A DNA stretch of 43,337 nucleotides from ZLKRG08 sp046091905 (GCA_046091905.1 JBJTCN010000079.1:1-43337), one strand, 5' to 3'; positions 16,320-25,343 are shown, numbered from the stretch's first letter. Program-made: numbers and translations. The notes: generated from the sequence alone by a model not told the origin.

Positions 16320-16325
16320 GCCCAC

Positions 16326-17165
16326 ATGAATTACGTGGCTGAACGGAGCAAACTCTGGTTCTCAGCCACCTCACTACTGGCGCTGCAGATGCTCTTAGTC
16401 GTGACCGGCGGCCTGGTGCGAGTTACCGGCTCTGGCCTGGGCTGCCCTACCTGGCCCAAATGCACCAAGGATTCCTTTGTGCCAGATCAGAGCCAATCAC
16501 ATATTCATGTCTGGATCGAGTTTGGTAATCGAATGCTTACCTTCGCGCTCTTTGGCGCTGCATTTACCACGCTTTATTTTGCTTGGAAGCGAAGAGAGCT
16601 GCGATTACTGGCAGCGTTGCAAGTACTTGGAATTTTAAGTCAAGGAATTCTCGGTGGCATTACTGTGCTTACCAAGTTAAATCCAATTCCAGTTGCCGGC
16701 CACTTACTACTCTCAATGGTGCTAATTGCAGCGGCAACCAATCTTCAATTTAAAATTCTGGAATATCGCGAGATGCCAGATGCGGTAATTGGCAAAACCT
16801 TGGCAACTTTCGCATTTTTTACTTTGATAGCCGGAACTATTGTTACTGGCAGTGGCCCACATGCAGGAGATTGGCAAGCGCCTAGATTTGATTTCAATAT
16901 TGAATTGGCTGCGAAGATTCATAGCGCGCTAGTTGCAACAACTTTGATTATTGCCATCTATATCGCAATAAAGCTGCCACGTAGATCTGCAAATTGGTTA
17001 CTTGTAGCGATAATGGGTCAGGCTTCAATAGGCTTAATCCAGTGGTGGCTGGGTCTGCCACAATTACTAGTAGGTCTACATCTACTTGGAGCTTCCCTCT
17101 TCTGGTTTGCGGCGTGGCGAACACGATTATCTTTTAGGTACCAACGAACGAGCAAAGAAATTTAG
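16326..17165 (+). CDS. ctaA: Heme A synthase (COX15/CtaA)
   Basis: This 279-residue integral membrane protein has eight predicted helices in two four-helix halves. It oxidises heme O to heme A for aa3-type cytochrome oxidase. Visible family features are GGLVRVTGSGLGCPTWPKC, with the paired cysteines C40 and C46 on the outer side, the IEFGNR motif, and heme-binding histidines in AGHLLLSM, KIHSALVA and VGLHLLGAS. It probably starts leaderless at ATG 16326. It fits with the SURF1 gene at 7509. The partner ctaB (heme O synthase), often close by in actinobacteria, is not in this window. tkt begins 11 bases downstream. Confidence 0.93.
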   Translation: MNYVAERSKLWFSATSLLALQMLLVVTGGLVRVTGSGLGCPTWPKCTKDSFVPDQSQSHIHVWIEFGNRMLTFALFGAAFTTLYFAWKRRELRLLAALQVLGILSQGILGGITVLTKLNPIPVAGHLLLSMVLIAAATNLQFKILEYREMPDAVIGKTLATFAFFTLIAGTIVTGSGPHAGDWQAPRFDFNIELAAKIHSALVATTLIIAIYIAIKLPRRSANWLLVAIMGQASIGLIQWWLGLPQLLVGLHLLGASLFWFAAWRTRLSFRYQRTSKEI

Positions 17166-17176
17166 AAAGGCAGCAG

Positions 17177-19180
17177 ATGTCATTTACTTGGAGCGCAGCA
17201 GACGATCAGGTTGTTAAGTACGCGCGTGCGCTCGCCGCAGATGCGGTGCAAAAAGTTGGTAATGGACATCCAGGTACTGCCATGTCCCTCGCGCCAGTTG
17301 CCTACTTACTGTTTCAAAAGCATATGGTTCATGATCCAAAGGATCCAAAATGGATTGGGCGCGATCGATTTGTTCTATCTTGCGGCCACTCCTCACTAAC
17401 TCTCTATACCCAGTTGTACTTAAGTGGTTACGGGCTAGAGATGAAGGATTTACAAGAATTTCGCACTTGGAATTCGCTAACTCCAGGACATCCTGAGTAT
17501 GGCCACACCGCCGGTGTAGAGATGACTACCGGTCCACTTGGCGCTGGAATCTCTACTGCAGTTGGAATGGCAATGGCTGCCCGCTATGAAAAAGGTTTAT
17601 TAGATAAGGACTCTGCGCTCTTTGATCACAACGTGTATGTGCTCTGCTCAGATGGAGATTTGCAAGAAGGTGTCTCTGCGGAGGCTTCATCATTAGCTGG
17701 CACCCAAGAGCTCGGAAATTTAATCGTAATCTACGATGACAATCGGATTTCGATTGAAGGCGATACTCATGTTTCGTTCACTGAGAATGTATCTGCGCGC
17801 TATGCAGCATATGGATGGCATGTTGAAGAGGTCGCCGCTGCAAAGGATGGCTCGGTAGATTTAACAGCGCTTGATGCGGCAATTGAGAGAGCTAAGCATG
17901 AAAAGAGCAAACCATCTCTAATTCGTTTGCATACGATTATTGCTTGGCCAGCGCCAAAAGCACAAGGCACCGCTAAATCACATGGCTCCGCACTTGGCGA
18001 TGAAGAGGTTGCTGCAACCAAGGTAGCGCTTGGTTTAAATCCAGATGAGAAATTTGCCATGCCAGATGAGTTACTAGCGCATGCACGTAAAGTTATGGAA
18101 CGTGGCGCAAAAGCTCACTCTGCATGGGATGCGCAATTAAGTAAATGGAGAGCTGCCAATTCGGAAAAGTCAGCGTTACTAGAGCGATTAATCGCACGGA
18201 AACTGCCAAATTTAAAACTTCCTGAATTTCCGGCAGATAAAGAGCTGGCTACCCGCGCTGCAAGTGGCAAAGTAATTAATGCGTTAGCTGCGCAGTTGCC
18301 TGAACTATGGGGCGGCTCATCAGATCTAGCTGAATCAAATAACACCACCATTGAAGAGGGTGGTTCATTTTTGCCAGCAACCAGCAAGATGAAACATGCC
18401 GATCCATATGGACGCATCATTCACTTTGGAATTCGCGAACATGCAATGGGTTCGATTTTAAATGGCATCACTTTAAGCGGCTTGACCAGAACTTTTGGTG
18501 GCACCTTCTTAATGTTCGCCGATTACATGCGCGGTGCAGTTCGATTAGCAGCGTTGATGGATATTCCGACAACTTTTGTTTGGACGCATGATTCAATTGG
18601 CGTTGGCGAAGATGGCCCTACTCATCAACCAGTTGAGCATTTTGCCGCGCTACGCGCCATTCCAAACTTGCATGTTATTCGCCCAGCAGATGCCAATGAA
18701 ACTTCCGTTTGTTGGTTGGAGATTCTAAAACGTAATAAACCAGCTGGAATTTTGCTCTCAAGGCAGAATCTACCGGTGCTACCTGCAAATGCAGCGGGTG
18801 TGGCCAAAGGTGCTTACGCAGTAAAGCCAGTAAATAGCCCAAAGATCTCCATAATTGCGACGGGTTCTGAAGTTAGCGTGGCGCTTAAGGCTGCCGAGAA
18901 ATTAGAGGCTGATGGAATTACCACCCAAGTTGTCTCTGCTCCATGTTTAGAGTGGTTAGCCGAACAAACTTCTGAATATCGCGAGTCGCTCTTACCTAAG
19001 AGCGCATTAAAGGTGAGCATAGAAGCTGGCATCGCACAAGGTTGGCGCGAATATGTTGGAGACAATGGCGTCATCATTTCGTTAGATCACTTCGGAGCCT
19101 CAGCATCGGCTGGGAAATTATTTGAAGAGTTTGGCTTTGGTACAGATGCGGTAGTTGCAAAGATAAAGTCTGGTTTATGA
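17177..19180 (+). CDS. tkt: Transketolase
   Basis: This 667-residue thiamine diphosphate enzyme moves two-carbon units between ketoses and aldoses in the pentose phosphate pathway. The N-terminal ThDP domain has GNGHPGTAMSLAPVAYLLF and CSDGDLQEGVSAEA with the metal-binding stretch ending IVIYDDN. The middle domain has GIREHAMGSILNGI and FLMFADYMRGAVRLAALM, and the C-terminal domain begins near residue 540. An agaaagg ribosome-binding site precedes ATG 17177. The stop overlaps the tal start by four bases (ATGA). Confidence 0.97.
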   Translation: MSFTWSAADDQVVKYARALAADAVQKVGNGHPGTAMSLAPVAYLLFQKHMVHDPKDPKWIGRDRFVLSCGHSSLTLYTQLYLSGYGLEMKDLQEFRTWNSLTPGHPEYGHTAGVEMTTGPLGAGISTAVGMAMAARYEKGLLDKDSALFDHNVYVLCSDGDLQEGVSAEASSLAGTQELGNLIVIYDDNRISIEGDTHVSFTENVSARYAAYGWHVEEVAAAKDGSVDLTALDAAIERAKHEKSKPSLIRLHTIIAWPAPKAQGTAKSHGSALGDEEVAATKVALGLNPDEKFAMPDELLAHARKVMERGAKAHSAWDAQLSKWRAANSEKSALLERLIARKLPNLKLPEFPADKELATRAASGKVINALAAQLPELWGGSSDLAESNNTTIEEGGSFLPATSKMKHADPYGRIIHFGIREHAMGSILNGITLSGLTRTFGGTFLMFADYMRGAVRLAALMDIPTTFVWTHDSIGVGEDGPTHQPVEHFAALRAIPNLHVIRPADANETSVCWLEILKRNKPAGILLSRQNLPVLPANAAGVAKGAYAVKPVNSPKISIIATGSEVSVALKAAEKLEADGITTQVVSAPCLEWLAEQTSEYRESLLPKSALKVSIEAGIAQGWREYVGDNGVIISLDHFGASASAGKLFEEFGFGTDAVVAKIKSGL

Positions 19181-20202
19181 GATTAACTGATCTATATAAA
19201 GCTGGGACCAGCACTTGGTTAGATGATTTATCTCGCGCGGCGCTTACTACTACCCTGCCAGAGCGAATTGCCCGACAAGAGGTCTTTGGCGTAACTACCA
19301 ATCCAGCAATCTTTCAAGCTGCGATCACCAAAGATGCCAGTTATAAAAGCGCAATTGCCGCCAATAAACATCTAAGTGCGGAAGAGATTGTAGAAATTCT
19401 AACCACCGAGGATGTGCGCGAAGCTTGCAAATTATTTAGACCAATATATGACGCCACAAATAGCGTGGATGGCCGAGTAAGTATTGAGGTAGACCCTCGA
19501 CTAGCGCACAACACTGCAGAGACTATCGAACAAGCTAAGCGACTCTGGTCGATAATTAATCAACCAAATCTAATGATCAAAATTCCAGCTACTCGCGCGG
19601 GATTGCCAGCTATTACTGAAGTAATCGCATCTGGAATTAGCGTAAATGTAACTTTGATTTTTTCATTGACCAGATACGCCGAGGTAATTGATGCTTATCA
19701 AGTAGGTATCAAAAGATGCGCCAATCCAAAGAGCGTGCATTCAGTTGCTTCCTTCTTTGTAAGTCGAGTAGATAGCGCGATTGATAAATTACTTAATGAT
19801 GACGCACTTAAAGGTAAAGCAGCCGTCGCAAATGCACGTTTGGCTTACGAACTCTATTTGGAAAAATTTCAGAACTTTCCACATAATCATCAGCGCCCAC
19901 TTTGGGCATCAACTGGCGTCAAAGATCCGGCCTATCGCAATACTCTGTATGTAGATTCGCTAATCGCGCCAAATACTGTAAACACCATGCCGCCAGCTAC
20001 TTTGGATGCAACTATCGCAGCTGAGGTAGAGGCACAGGACACAATTAGCCAGAATATCGAGAGTGCCAAAGCCGAACTTTTGGCACTTGCTGAAGCTGGA
20101 ATCGATTTAGTAAAAGTTACTGACGAACTTGAAGCTGATGGCGTAGAGAAATTTATGGCCTCTTGGGAAGTTTTATTGGCAGAGGTTGAGAAAGCAAAGT
20201 AA
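19177..20202 (+). CDS. tal: Transaldolase
   Basis: This 341-residue protein has the TAL-barrel features GVTTNPAIFQAAI near residue 39 and the Schiff-base lysine in NLMIKIPATRAGLPAI. It transfers a dihydroxyacetone unit between sugar phosphates. It is somewhat shorter than my recollection of many actinobacterial transaldolases but has no missing motif. In many actinobacteria zwf, opcA and pgl follow directly; here the TAA stop overlaps the pgi ATG by one base (TAATG) instead. Confidence 0.95.
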   Translation: MRLTDLYKAGTSTWLDDLSRAALTTTLPERIARQEVFGVTTNPAIFQAAITKDASYKSAIAANKHLSAEEIVEILTTEDVREACKLFRPIYDATNSVDGRVSIEVDPRLAHNTAETIEQAKRLWSIINQPNLMIKIPATRAGLPAITEVIASGISVNVTLIFSLTRYAEVIDAYQVGIKRCANPKSVHSVASFFVSRVDSAIDKLLNDDALKGKAAVANARLAYELYLEKFQNFPHNHQRPLWASTGVKDPAYRNTLYVDSLIAPNTVNTMPPATLDATIAAEVEAQDTISQNIESAKAELLALAEAGIDLVKVTDELEADGVEKFMASWEVLLAEVEKAK

Positions 20203-21689
20203 TGATCAAATTAGCTGGGAATTTAACTGCAAAAATTGATCGAAGCAGTGAGTTATACAAGAAGTTAAACATGGCAAATGCCAGATTAGCTAAGAAAGAT
20301 AGCTCGCTCTGGGGCGAAGCGGCAAAGGCCGAAGCTGCAATCAGACTTAATTGGGTGGATTTACCAGAAAGCTCTCGCGAATTACTACCAACACTTGATG
20401 CGCTTGCCGCTAAATATAGAGGTAAGGAGCTGGTGCTCTGCGGAATGGGTGGATCCTCTTTAGCTCCAGAGGTTATCGCCGGAACTTACAAGAAGAGCGC
20501 CTTTATCTTCGATTTAACTGATCCTAATTATGCGGCTCATATTTTAAATAAAGATCTAACAAATTCAGTGGTGGTGGTAAGTTCTAAATCTGGCTCGACT
20601 ATCGAGACCGCTTCCCAAAGATCTGCCATGGAAAGTGAGCTAATTGCGCAAGGGCTTGATCCAAAGGCGCATCTGATTTTTGTAACTGATCCAGGGTCGC
20701 CATTAGACAAAGAGGTGCGCGCAAGTGGCTACACCGTAGTAAATGCCGATCCAAATGTAGGCGGCAGATTCTCTGCGCTAAGTGCTTTCGGTTTAGTTCC
20801 GGCTGCGTTGATGGATGTAGACCCATCAATACTTCTAGATAGCGCGGCGGCTCAGAGAAATGAACTGCTCAAAGATTCAAATGTTGCCATTGATCTTGCA
20901 TATCTAATGTTTACCCAAGCTAAACAATTTATCGCTTTTGCAGATGCTCCTGAGATACCGGGGTTATCAGATTGGATTGAGCAATTAATTGCCGAATCCA
21001 CCGGCAAAGATCAAAAGGGTCGCATCCCAGTAGTACTTGCTACCGCCACTGAAGCCATTGCTTCTAAGCAGATGCTAATTACCTTTGATACTGGCGGAGA
21101 TTTAATAGTTAATGGCGACTTGGGTGAGCACTTTATTACTTGGGAGTGGGCTACCGCGCTACTTGGTGTAGCGCTAGAAGTTGATCCATTTAATCAACCA
21201 AATGTGACTGAAGCTAAGAATGCAACTTCAGAGTTACTATCTGAGTGGAATAACAAATTACCAGCTCTGCCAGCAACCGAATCACCAAGTGAAGTCTTAA
21301 AGAATTTAGTTAAAAATACTGATGGCTATATCGCGATTCTGGCTTATCTTGATCGCAAGGATGATGTTGCGCTGCTTGAGTTACGAAGAATCCTTGCAGA
21401 GAAAAGTGGTAATCCAGTTACCTTTGGTTGGGGTCCAAGATTTCAACACTCCACCGGTCAATTTCATAAAGCTGGCCAACCAAATGGCTCTTTTTTAATT
21501 ATTACCGCAGATTCAAATCAGGATTTTGCAATTGCTGGCAAAGAGTTCACCTTTCAAACATTGGTGATGGCCCAAGCGCTAGGTGAATATCGCGCGCTAG
21601 GTGCAAGAAAATACCCGGTGGCTAGATTGCATCTAACCAACCGGGTATCAGGAATCTCTGAAATTTTAGCCGCAGCTAAAGCGCTTTAA
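20202..21689 (+). CDS. pgi: Glucose-6-phosphate isomerase
   Basis: This 495-residue protein has two SIS (sugar isomerase) domains. The first contains LVLCGMGGSSLAPEVI and the phosphate-binding SSKSGSTIET; the second half holds FGWGPRFQHSTGQFHKAG with the late active-site histidine and glutamine region. It interconverts glucose 6-phosphate and fructose 6-phosphate. The family is the shorter actinobacterial/archaeal-like Pgi branch that neighbours tal in actinobacteria. The gene ends three bases before the convergent rbpA stop, and no terminator is visible between them. Confidence 0.92.
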   Translation: MIKLAGNLTAKIDRSSELYKKLNMANARLAKKDSSLWGEAAKAEAAIRLNWVDLPESSRELLPTLDALAAKYRGKELVLCGMGGSSLAPEVIAGTYKKSAFIFDLTDPNYAAHILNKDLTNSVVVVSSKSGSTIETASQRSAMESELIAQGLDPKAHLIFVTDPGSPLDKEVRASGYTVVNADPNVGGRFSALSAFGLVPAALMDVDPSILLDSAAAQRNELLKDSNVAIDLAYLMFTQAKQFIAFADAPEIPGLSDWIEQLIAESTGKDQKGRIPVVLATATEAIASKQMLITFDTGGDLIVNGDLGEHFITWEWATALLGVALEVDPFNQPNVTEAKNATSELLSEWNNKLPALPATESPSEVLKNLVKNTDGYIAILAYLDRKDDVALLELRRILAEKSGNPVTFGWGPRFQHSTGQFHKAGQPNGSFLIITADSNQDFAIAGKEFTFQTLVMAQALGEYRALGARKYPVARLHLTNRVSGISEILAAAKAL

Positions 21690-21692
21690 GAG

Positions 21693-22037
21693 CTACTCGT
21701 CTTCTCCGCGTAACTTCTTTAAAGCATCCTCGAGAATCTTGGTAGCTTCTGCTGGCGTGCGACGTTCCTTAACATAAGCAAGGTGAGTCTTATATGGCTC
21801 ATTCTTAATTGGTGAAGGTGGATTGTTTTTATCTTGACCTGCTGGAAAACCACAACGAGGGCAATCCCATTCTGCTGGAACTTCAACGCCCTCTTCTTGT
21901 GCGAATGATGGACGCACTTCATGTCCATTTGCGCACCAATATGAAACTACAAATCTTTCAATGGCTTCTCCGCGTTCGGCTTCGCCCATTGGGCCGGCGC
22001 CAACACGGCTACCGCGAATTGCACTTCCGCCGGCCAT
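21693..22037 (-). CDS. RbpA-family RNA polymerase-binding protein, secG-linked form
   Basis: This 114-residue protein starts MAGGSAIRGSRVGAGPMGEA and has a zinc-ribbon-like core with C35, H39, C59 and C62 (WCANGHE and WDCPRCGFP), then EPYKTHLAYVKERRTPAEA and a C-terminal helix. RbpA proteins bind sigma factor and RNA polymerase in actinobacteria and strengthen promoter opening. This copy resembles the variant encoded next to secG in streptomycetes (from memory), not classical RbpA, so it may be a paralogue with its own role. It overlaps the secG stop by one base (TAATG). Family membership is likely; the function is less certain. Confidence 0.8.
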   Translation of the reverse strand: MAGGSAIRGSRVGAGPMGEAERGEAIERFVVSYWCANGHEVRPSFAQEEGVEVPAEWDCPRCGFPAGQDKNNPPSPIKNEPYKTHLAYVKERRTPAEATKILEDALKKLRGEDE

Positions 22038-22264
22038 TATTTAAGCACCAGGCTAAGCGCGACTACTCCAGCAAACCAAAGTCCGCCCACCACAATTGTG
22101 ATGCGATCAAGGTTACGTTCTACAACTGAACTTCCGCCGTAGGTTGATGAGACTCCACCGCCGAATAGATCTGATAGTCCAGAGCCTTTGCCCTTATGTA
22201 GAAGAACTAGCAGAACCATCAAGATGCTAGTAATAACTAGCAAGATTGATAGAGCTAAAACCAT
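22037..22264 (-). CDS. secG: Preprotein translocase subunit SecG
   Basis: This 75-residue protein has two membrane helices (about residues 3-21 and 53-73) joined by a glycine-rich loop, KGKGSGLSDLFGGGVSSTYG, the mark of SecG. It is the accessory subunit of the SecYEG protein export channel. AAGGA lies six bases before the ATG at 22264. It follows tpiA, an arrangement common in actinobacteria. Confidence 0.94.
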   Translation of the reverse strand: MVLALSILLVITSILMVLLVLLHKGKGSGLSDLFGGGVSSTYGGSSVVERNLDRITIVVGGLWFAGVVALSLVLK

Positions 22265-22314
22265 TTTGTTTCCTTTTTTAATTTACTGTAGGGGGTAAAT
22301 CTTAGCGTGAAGAG

Positions 22315-23094
22315 CTAGGAAGCTTGGACCGCATAGAACTTGGCAATTTTCGCGAATTTCTCGGGATCTAGGCTCGCGCCACCGACCAAAGCGCCATCCA
22401 CATCCGGCTGTTTCATGATTTCAACGACATTGGATGACTTTACGGAGCCGCCATAAAGAATGCGGCACTTCTCTGCGATTTCATCTGAACCAATCTCAGA
22501 CATTGCTTGGCGGATTGCTGCGCATACCTCTTGTGCTTCTTCCGGGGTCGCCGTCTTGCCAGTGCCAATTGCCCAAACTGGTTCATAGGCAATCACAATC
22601 TTCTTCAATTCAGGCTTATGGAAACCTGCAAGGCCTACTTTTACTTGAGCAACAACATGAGCTACATGAGTTCCGGCTTCGCGAATTGAGAGTTCTTCGC
22701 CAACACAGAAGATTGGAGTAATTTCATTATCCAATGCCGCTTTAATTTTCTTATTAATTAGATCATCGCTCTCATGATGAATTGAGCGTCTTTCTGAGTG
22801 GCCGACTGCCACATATGAGCAGCCAAGTTTTGCCAACATCGAACCAGAGATATCGCCGGTAAAAGCGCCACTTGACTCTGGAGATAAATCTTGTGCGCCA
22901 TATTGAAGTCGTAACCGATCTCCATCTACCAAGGTTTGAATAGAACGAAGATCAGTAAAAGGAGGAAGGATTGCAACATCAACAGCGTCGTAATCCTTAT
23001 CAACTAATGAATAGACCAACTTCTGGGCAACTGCAATTGCTTCTAGATGATTTAGATTCATCTTCCAATTTCCGGCCATTAATGGTTTACGCAT
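22315..23094 (-). CDS. tpiA: Triosephosphate isomerase
   Basis: This 259-residue TIM barrel starts MRKPLMAGNWKMNLN with the substrate-binding N and K. The catalytic histidine is in YVAVGHSERRSIHHES, the catalytic glutamate is in IAYEPVWAIGTGKTATPEEA, and the phosphate loop contains YGGSVKSSN. It interconverts dihydroxyacetone phosphate and glyceraldehyde 3-phosphate. AAGGAG lies six bases before the ATG. It sits between pgk and secG in the conserved gap-pgk-tpiA-secG order. Confidence 0.97.
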   Translation of the reverse strand: MRKPLMAGNWKMNLNHLEAIAVAQKLVYSLVDKDYDAVDVAILPPFTDLRSIQTLVDGDRLRLQYGAQDLSPESSGAFTGDISGSMLAKLGCSYVAVGHSERRSIHHESDDLINKKIKAALDNEITPIFCVGEELSIREAGTHVAHVVAQVKVGLAGFHKPELKKIVIAYEPVWAIGTGKTATPEEAQEVCAAIRQAMSEIGSDEIAEKCRILYGGSVKSSNVVEIMKQPDVDGALVGGASLDPEKFAKIAKFYAVQAS

Positions 23095-23106
23095 TTTCTT
23101 CTCCTT

Positions 23107-24309
23107 TTAAAAACCCAAAGCCTTAAGGCCAGGAAGTTCCTTGCCTTCTAAATATTCAAGGGATGCTCCGCCGCCGGTTGAGATGTAGCCGAAATCGGAA
23201 TCCGCAAAGCCCAATTTGCGAACTGCAGCAGCAGAATCTCCGCCGCCGACAACTGAGATTCCTTGAACCTTTGTTAAGGCTTCTGCAACAACTTTTGTTC
23301 CGTTTGCAAAGTTAGCGAACTCAAAGACACCCATTGGGCCATTCCAGAATACCGTCTTGCAACCGACTATTTGCTCAGCAAATGCCTTTGCTGATGCTGG
23401 TCCAATATCTAGCCCCAATTGATCTGCCGGAATGGCATCGGCACTAACTAATGTTGGTTTAGCATCTGCCGAGAATTCTGGTGCCACCACTATATCTGTT
23501 GGCAATAGCAACTTCACGCCATTTTTCTCTGCAGTTGCAAGTAAACCTTTTACAGTTTCGAGCATCTCATCTTCGCAAAGTGACTTTCCGATCTCATAGC
23601 CTTGTGCTTTAAGGAAGGTAAAGAGCATGCCACCACCAATTGCAATAACATCAACTTTGCCAAGCAAATTTTCGATCACTGCTAACTTATCCGAAACCTT
23701 TGCGCCACCAAGTACCACTCCGTAAGGGCGCACTGGATCAATGGTTAACTTCTTTAATACTTCAACTTCCGCTACCACTAAGACGCCGGCTGCATTTGGA
23801 AGCAACTTAGGTAGGTCAAATACTGAGGCGTGTTTACGGTGAACCGCACCGAAACCATCTCCAACATAAACATCAGCAAGCGCCGCTAATTGTTTGGCAA
23901 ATTCGGCACGCTCTGCTTCATCTTTAGAAGTCTCTGCAGCTGCGTAGCGGATATTTTCAAGAAGCAGAATCTCCCCTGCTTTTAGCGCAGCAGCTTTTGC
24001 TTGCACCTCTGCATTAACAACGGTGGCGACAGATTCGAATTTGATTTCACTTCCAAGTAATTCACCAAGTCGCTTGGCAACCGGCGCTAGAGAGAGTTCT
24101 GGTTTCGCTTCGCCTTTTGGGCGACCCAAGTGCGCCGCGATAACTATTGCCGCGCCACCTTCTAGTAGCGCTTTGATTGTGGGAAGCGATGCACGGATGC
24201 GACCATCATCAGTAATAACGCCTTCCTTCAGAGGGACATTTAAGTCGCAACGAAGGAAGACGCGCTTACCTGAAACTTGCAAATTTTCTAATTTATTTAC
24301 ACTCGCCAT
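23107..24309 (-). CDS. pgk: Phosphoglycerate kinase
   Basis: This 400-residue two-domain kinase transfers phosphate from 1,3-bisphosphoglycerate to ADP. The N-terminal domain shows FLRCDLNVPLK and VIAAHLGRPKGE plus the basic patch HRKHAS; the C-terminal nucleotide domain shows YGVVLGGAKVSDKLAVIENL, FWNGPMGVFE and SVVGGGDSAAAV. The start ATG lies six bases after the gap stop codon with no clear ribosome-binding site, so it is probably translated by coupling to gap. Confidence 0.97.
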   Translation of the reverse strand: MASVNKLENLQVSGKRVFLRCDLNVPLKEGVITDDGRIRASLPTIKALLEGGAAIVIAAHLGRPKGEAKPELSLAPVAKRLGELLGSEIKFESVATVVNAEVQAKAAALKAGEILLLENIRYAAAETSKDEAERAEFAKQLAALADVYVGDGFGAVHRKHASVFDLPKLLPNAAGVLVVAEVEVLKKLTIDPVRPYGVVLGGAKVSDKLAVIENLLGKVDVIAIGGGMLFTFLKAQGYEIGKSLCEDEMLETVKGLLATAEKNGVKLLLPTDIVVAPEFSADAKPTLVSADAIPADQLGLDIGPASAKAFAEQIVGCKTVFWNGPMGVFEFANFANGTKVVAEALTKVQGISVVGGGDSAAAVRKLGFADSDFGYISTGGGASLEYLEGKELPGLKALGF

Positions 24310-24315
24310 TTGAAA

Positions 24316-25317
24316 TTAAAGACTCTTACCAACTAGACCGATTAGATCTACTAGGCGGTTTGAGTAACCCCATTCATTGTCATACCAAGATGCAACCTTT
24401 ACAGTTGAACCGATCGCCTTAGTTAGGCCGGCATCGAATATTGATGAATGTGGATCAGTAACAATATCTGAAGAGACGATTGGATCTTCGGTGTAAGCCA
24501 TAATGCCCTTAAGCGGACCTTCTGCAGCCTTCTTCATCGCCGCATTAACCTCTGCAGCGGTTACCTCTTTAGCAAGCTCGACAGTCAAATCTGTAATTGA
24601 ACCTGTTGGAACCGGAACGCGCAGTGCGTAACCATCTAACTTGCCCTTAAGTTCTGGCAGCACTAATGAAATTGCTTTAGCTGCGCCGGTTGAAGTTGGA
24701 ATGATATTTGTAGCGGCCGCGCGAGCACGACGTAGGTCCTTATGTGGGAAATCAAGGATTACTTGATCATTTGTATACGCGTGAACTGTGGTCATTAAGC
24801 CGCGCAAGATGCCAAACTCTTCGTGCAGCACCTTCGCAAATGGAGCTAGGCAGTTGGTGGTGCATGATGCGTTTGAGATGATGTTGTGCTTAGCTGGATC
24901 GTAAGCGCCATCATTTACGCCCATCACAATGGTGATGTCTTCATCTGTTGCAGGCGCAGAGATGATTACTTTCTTGGCGCCAGCTGTAATGTGCTTCTGG
25001 GCATCAGCAGCCTTAGTGAAAATTCCGGTCGATTCAACAACTACCTGTGCGCCGACGCTAGCCCAACCAAGTGCGCCTGGATCGCGCTCTGCAAAAACTT
25101 TAATAGTCTTGCCACCGACAGTGATTGAACCTTCGCCAGCAGTAACTTCAACTGGAAGGCGACCTAAAATTGAGTCGTACTTAAGTAGGTGTGCAAGTGT
25201 TGAGGTCTGAGTTAAATCATTAATTCCAACGATTTCAATATTTGGATTGTTTAGCGCAGCTCGGAAGAAATTACGTCCGATACGGCCGAAACCGTTAATG
25301 CCTACTTTGGTTGCCAT
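24316..25317 (-). CDS. gap: Glyceraldehyde-3-phosphate dehydrogenase
   Basis: This 333-residue protein has the NAD-binding start MATKVGINGFGRIGRNFFRA and the active-site cysteine in SNASCTTNCLAPFAK, with the catalytic histidine in the following domain and the C-terminal WYDNEWGYSNRLVDLI. It oxidises glyceraldehyde 3-phosphate to 1,3-bisphosphoglycerate. A longer frame opens at 25365, but the ATG at 25317 is correct: it matches the family start and has GAAAGG six bases upstream. It leads the gap-pgk-tpiA-secG-rbpA run. Confidence 0.97.
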   Translation of the reverse strand: MATKVGINGFGRIGRNFFRAALNNPNIEIVGINDLTQTSTLAHLLKYDSILGRLPVEVTAGEGSITVGGKTIKVFAERDPGALGWASVGAQVVVESTGIFTKAADAQKHITAGAKKVIISAPATDEDITIVMGVNDGAYDPAKHNIISNASCTTNCLAPFAKVLHEEFGILRGLMTTVHAYTNDQVILDFPHKDLRRARAAATNIIPTSTGAAKAISLVLPELKGKLDGYALRVPVPTGSITDLTVELAKEVTAAEVNAAMKKAAEGPLKGIMAYTEDPIVSSDIVTDPHSSIFDAGLTKAIGSTVKVASWYDNEWGYSNRLVDLIGLVGKSL

Positions 25318-25326
25318 GAAAATGCC

Positions 25327-25343
25327 TTTCGCATGAAAAAACC
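25327..25343 (-). terminator. Weak hairpin plus T6 in the gap leader
   Basis: On the minus strand ACCC-GACCT-GGGT is followed directly by six T, ending only a few bases before the gap ribosome-binding site. It could end the upstream whiA transcript or attenuate gap. The stem is only four base pairs, so strength is doubtful. Confidence 0.3.

Noticed and set aside
16138..16374. 78-codon minus-strand frame across the sufR-ctaA gap
   Set aside because: It overlaps the start of both real genes and their control region; the translation resembles nothing.
21677..21688. Perfect 12-base palindrome TAAAGCGCTTTA at the pgi stop codon
   Set aside because: No loop and no T run, so a poor terminator; a 12-base palindrome in a lysine/leucine-coding end may be chance.
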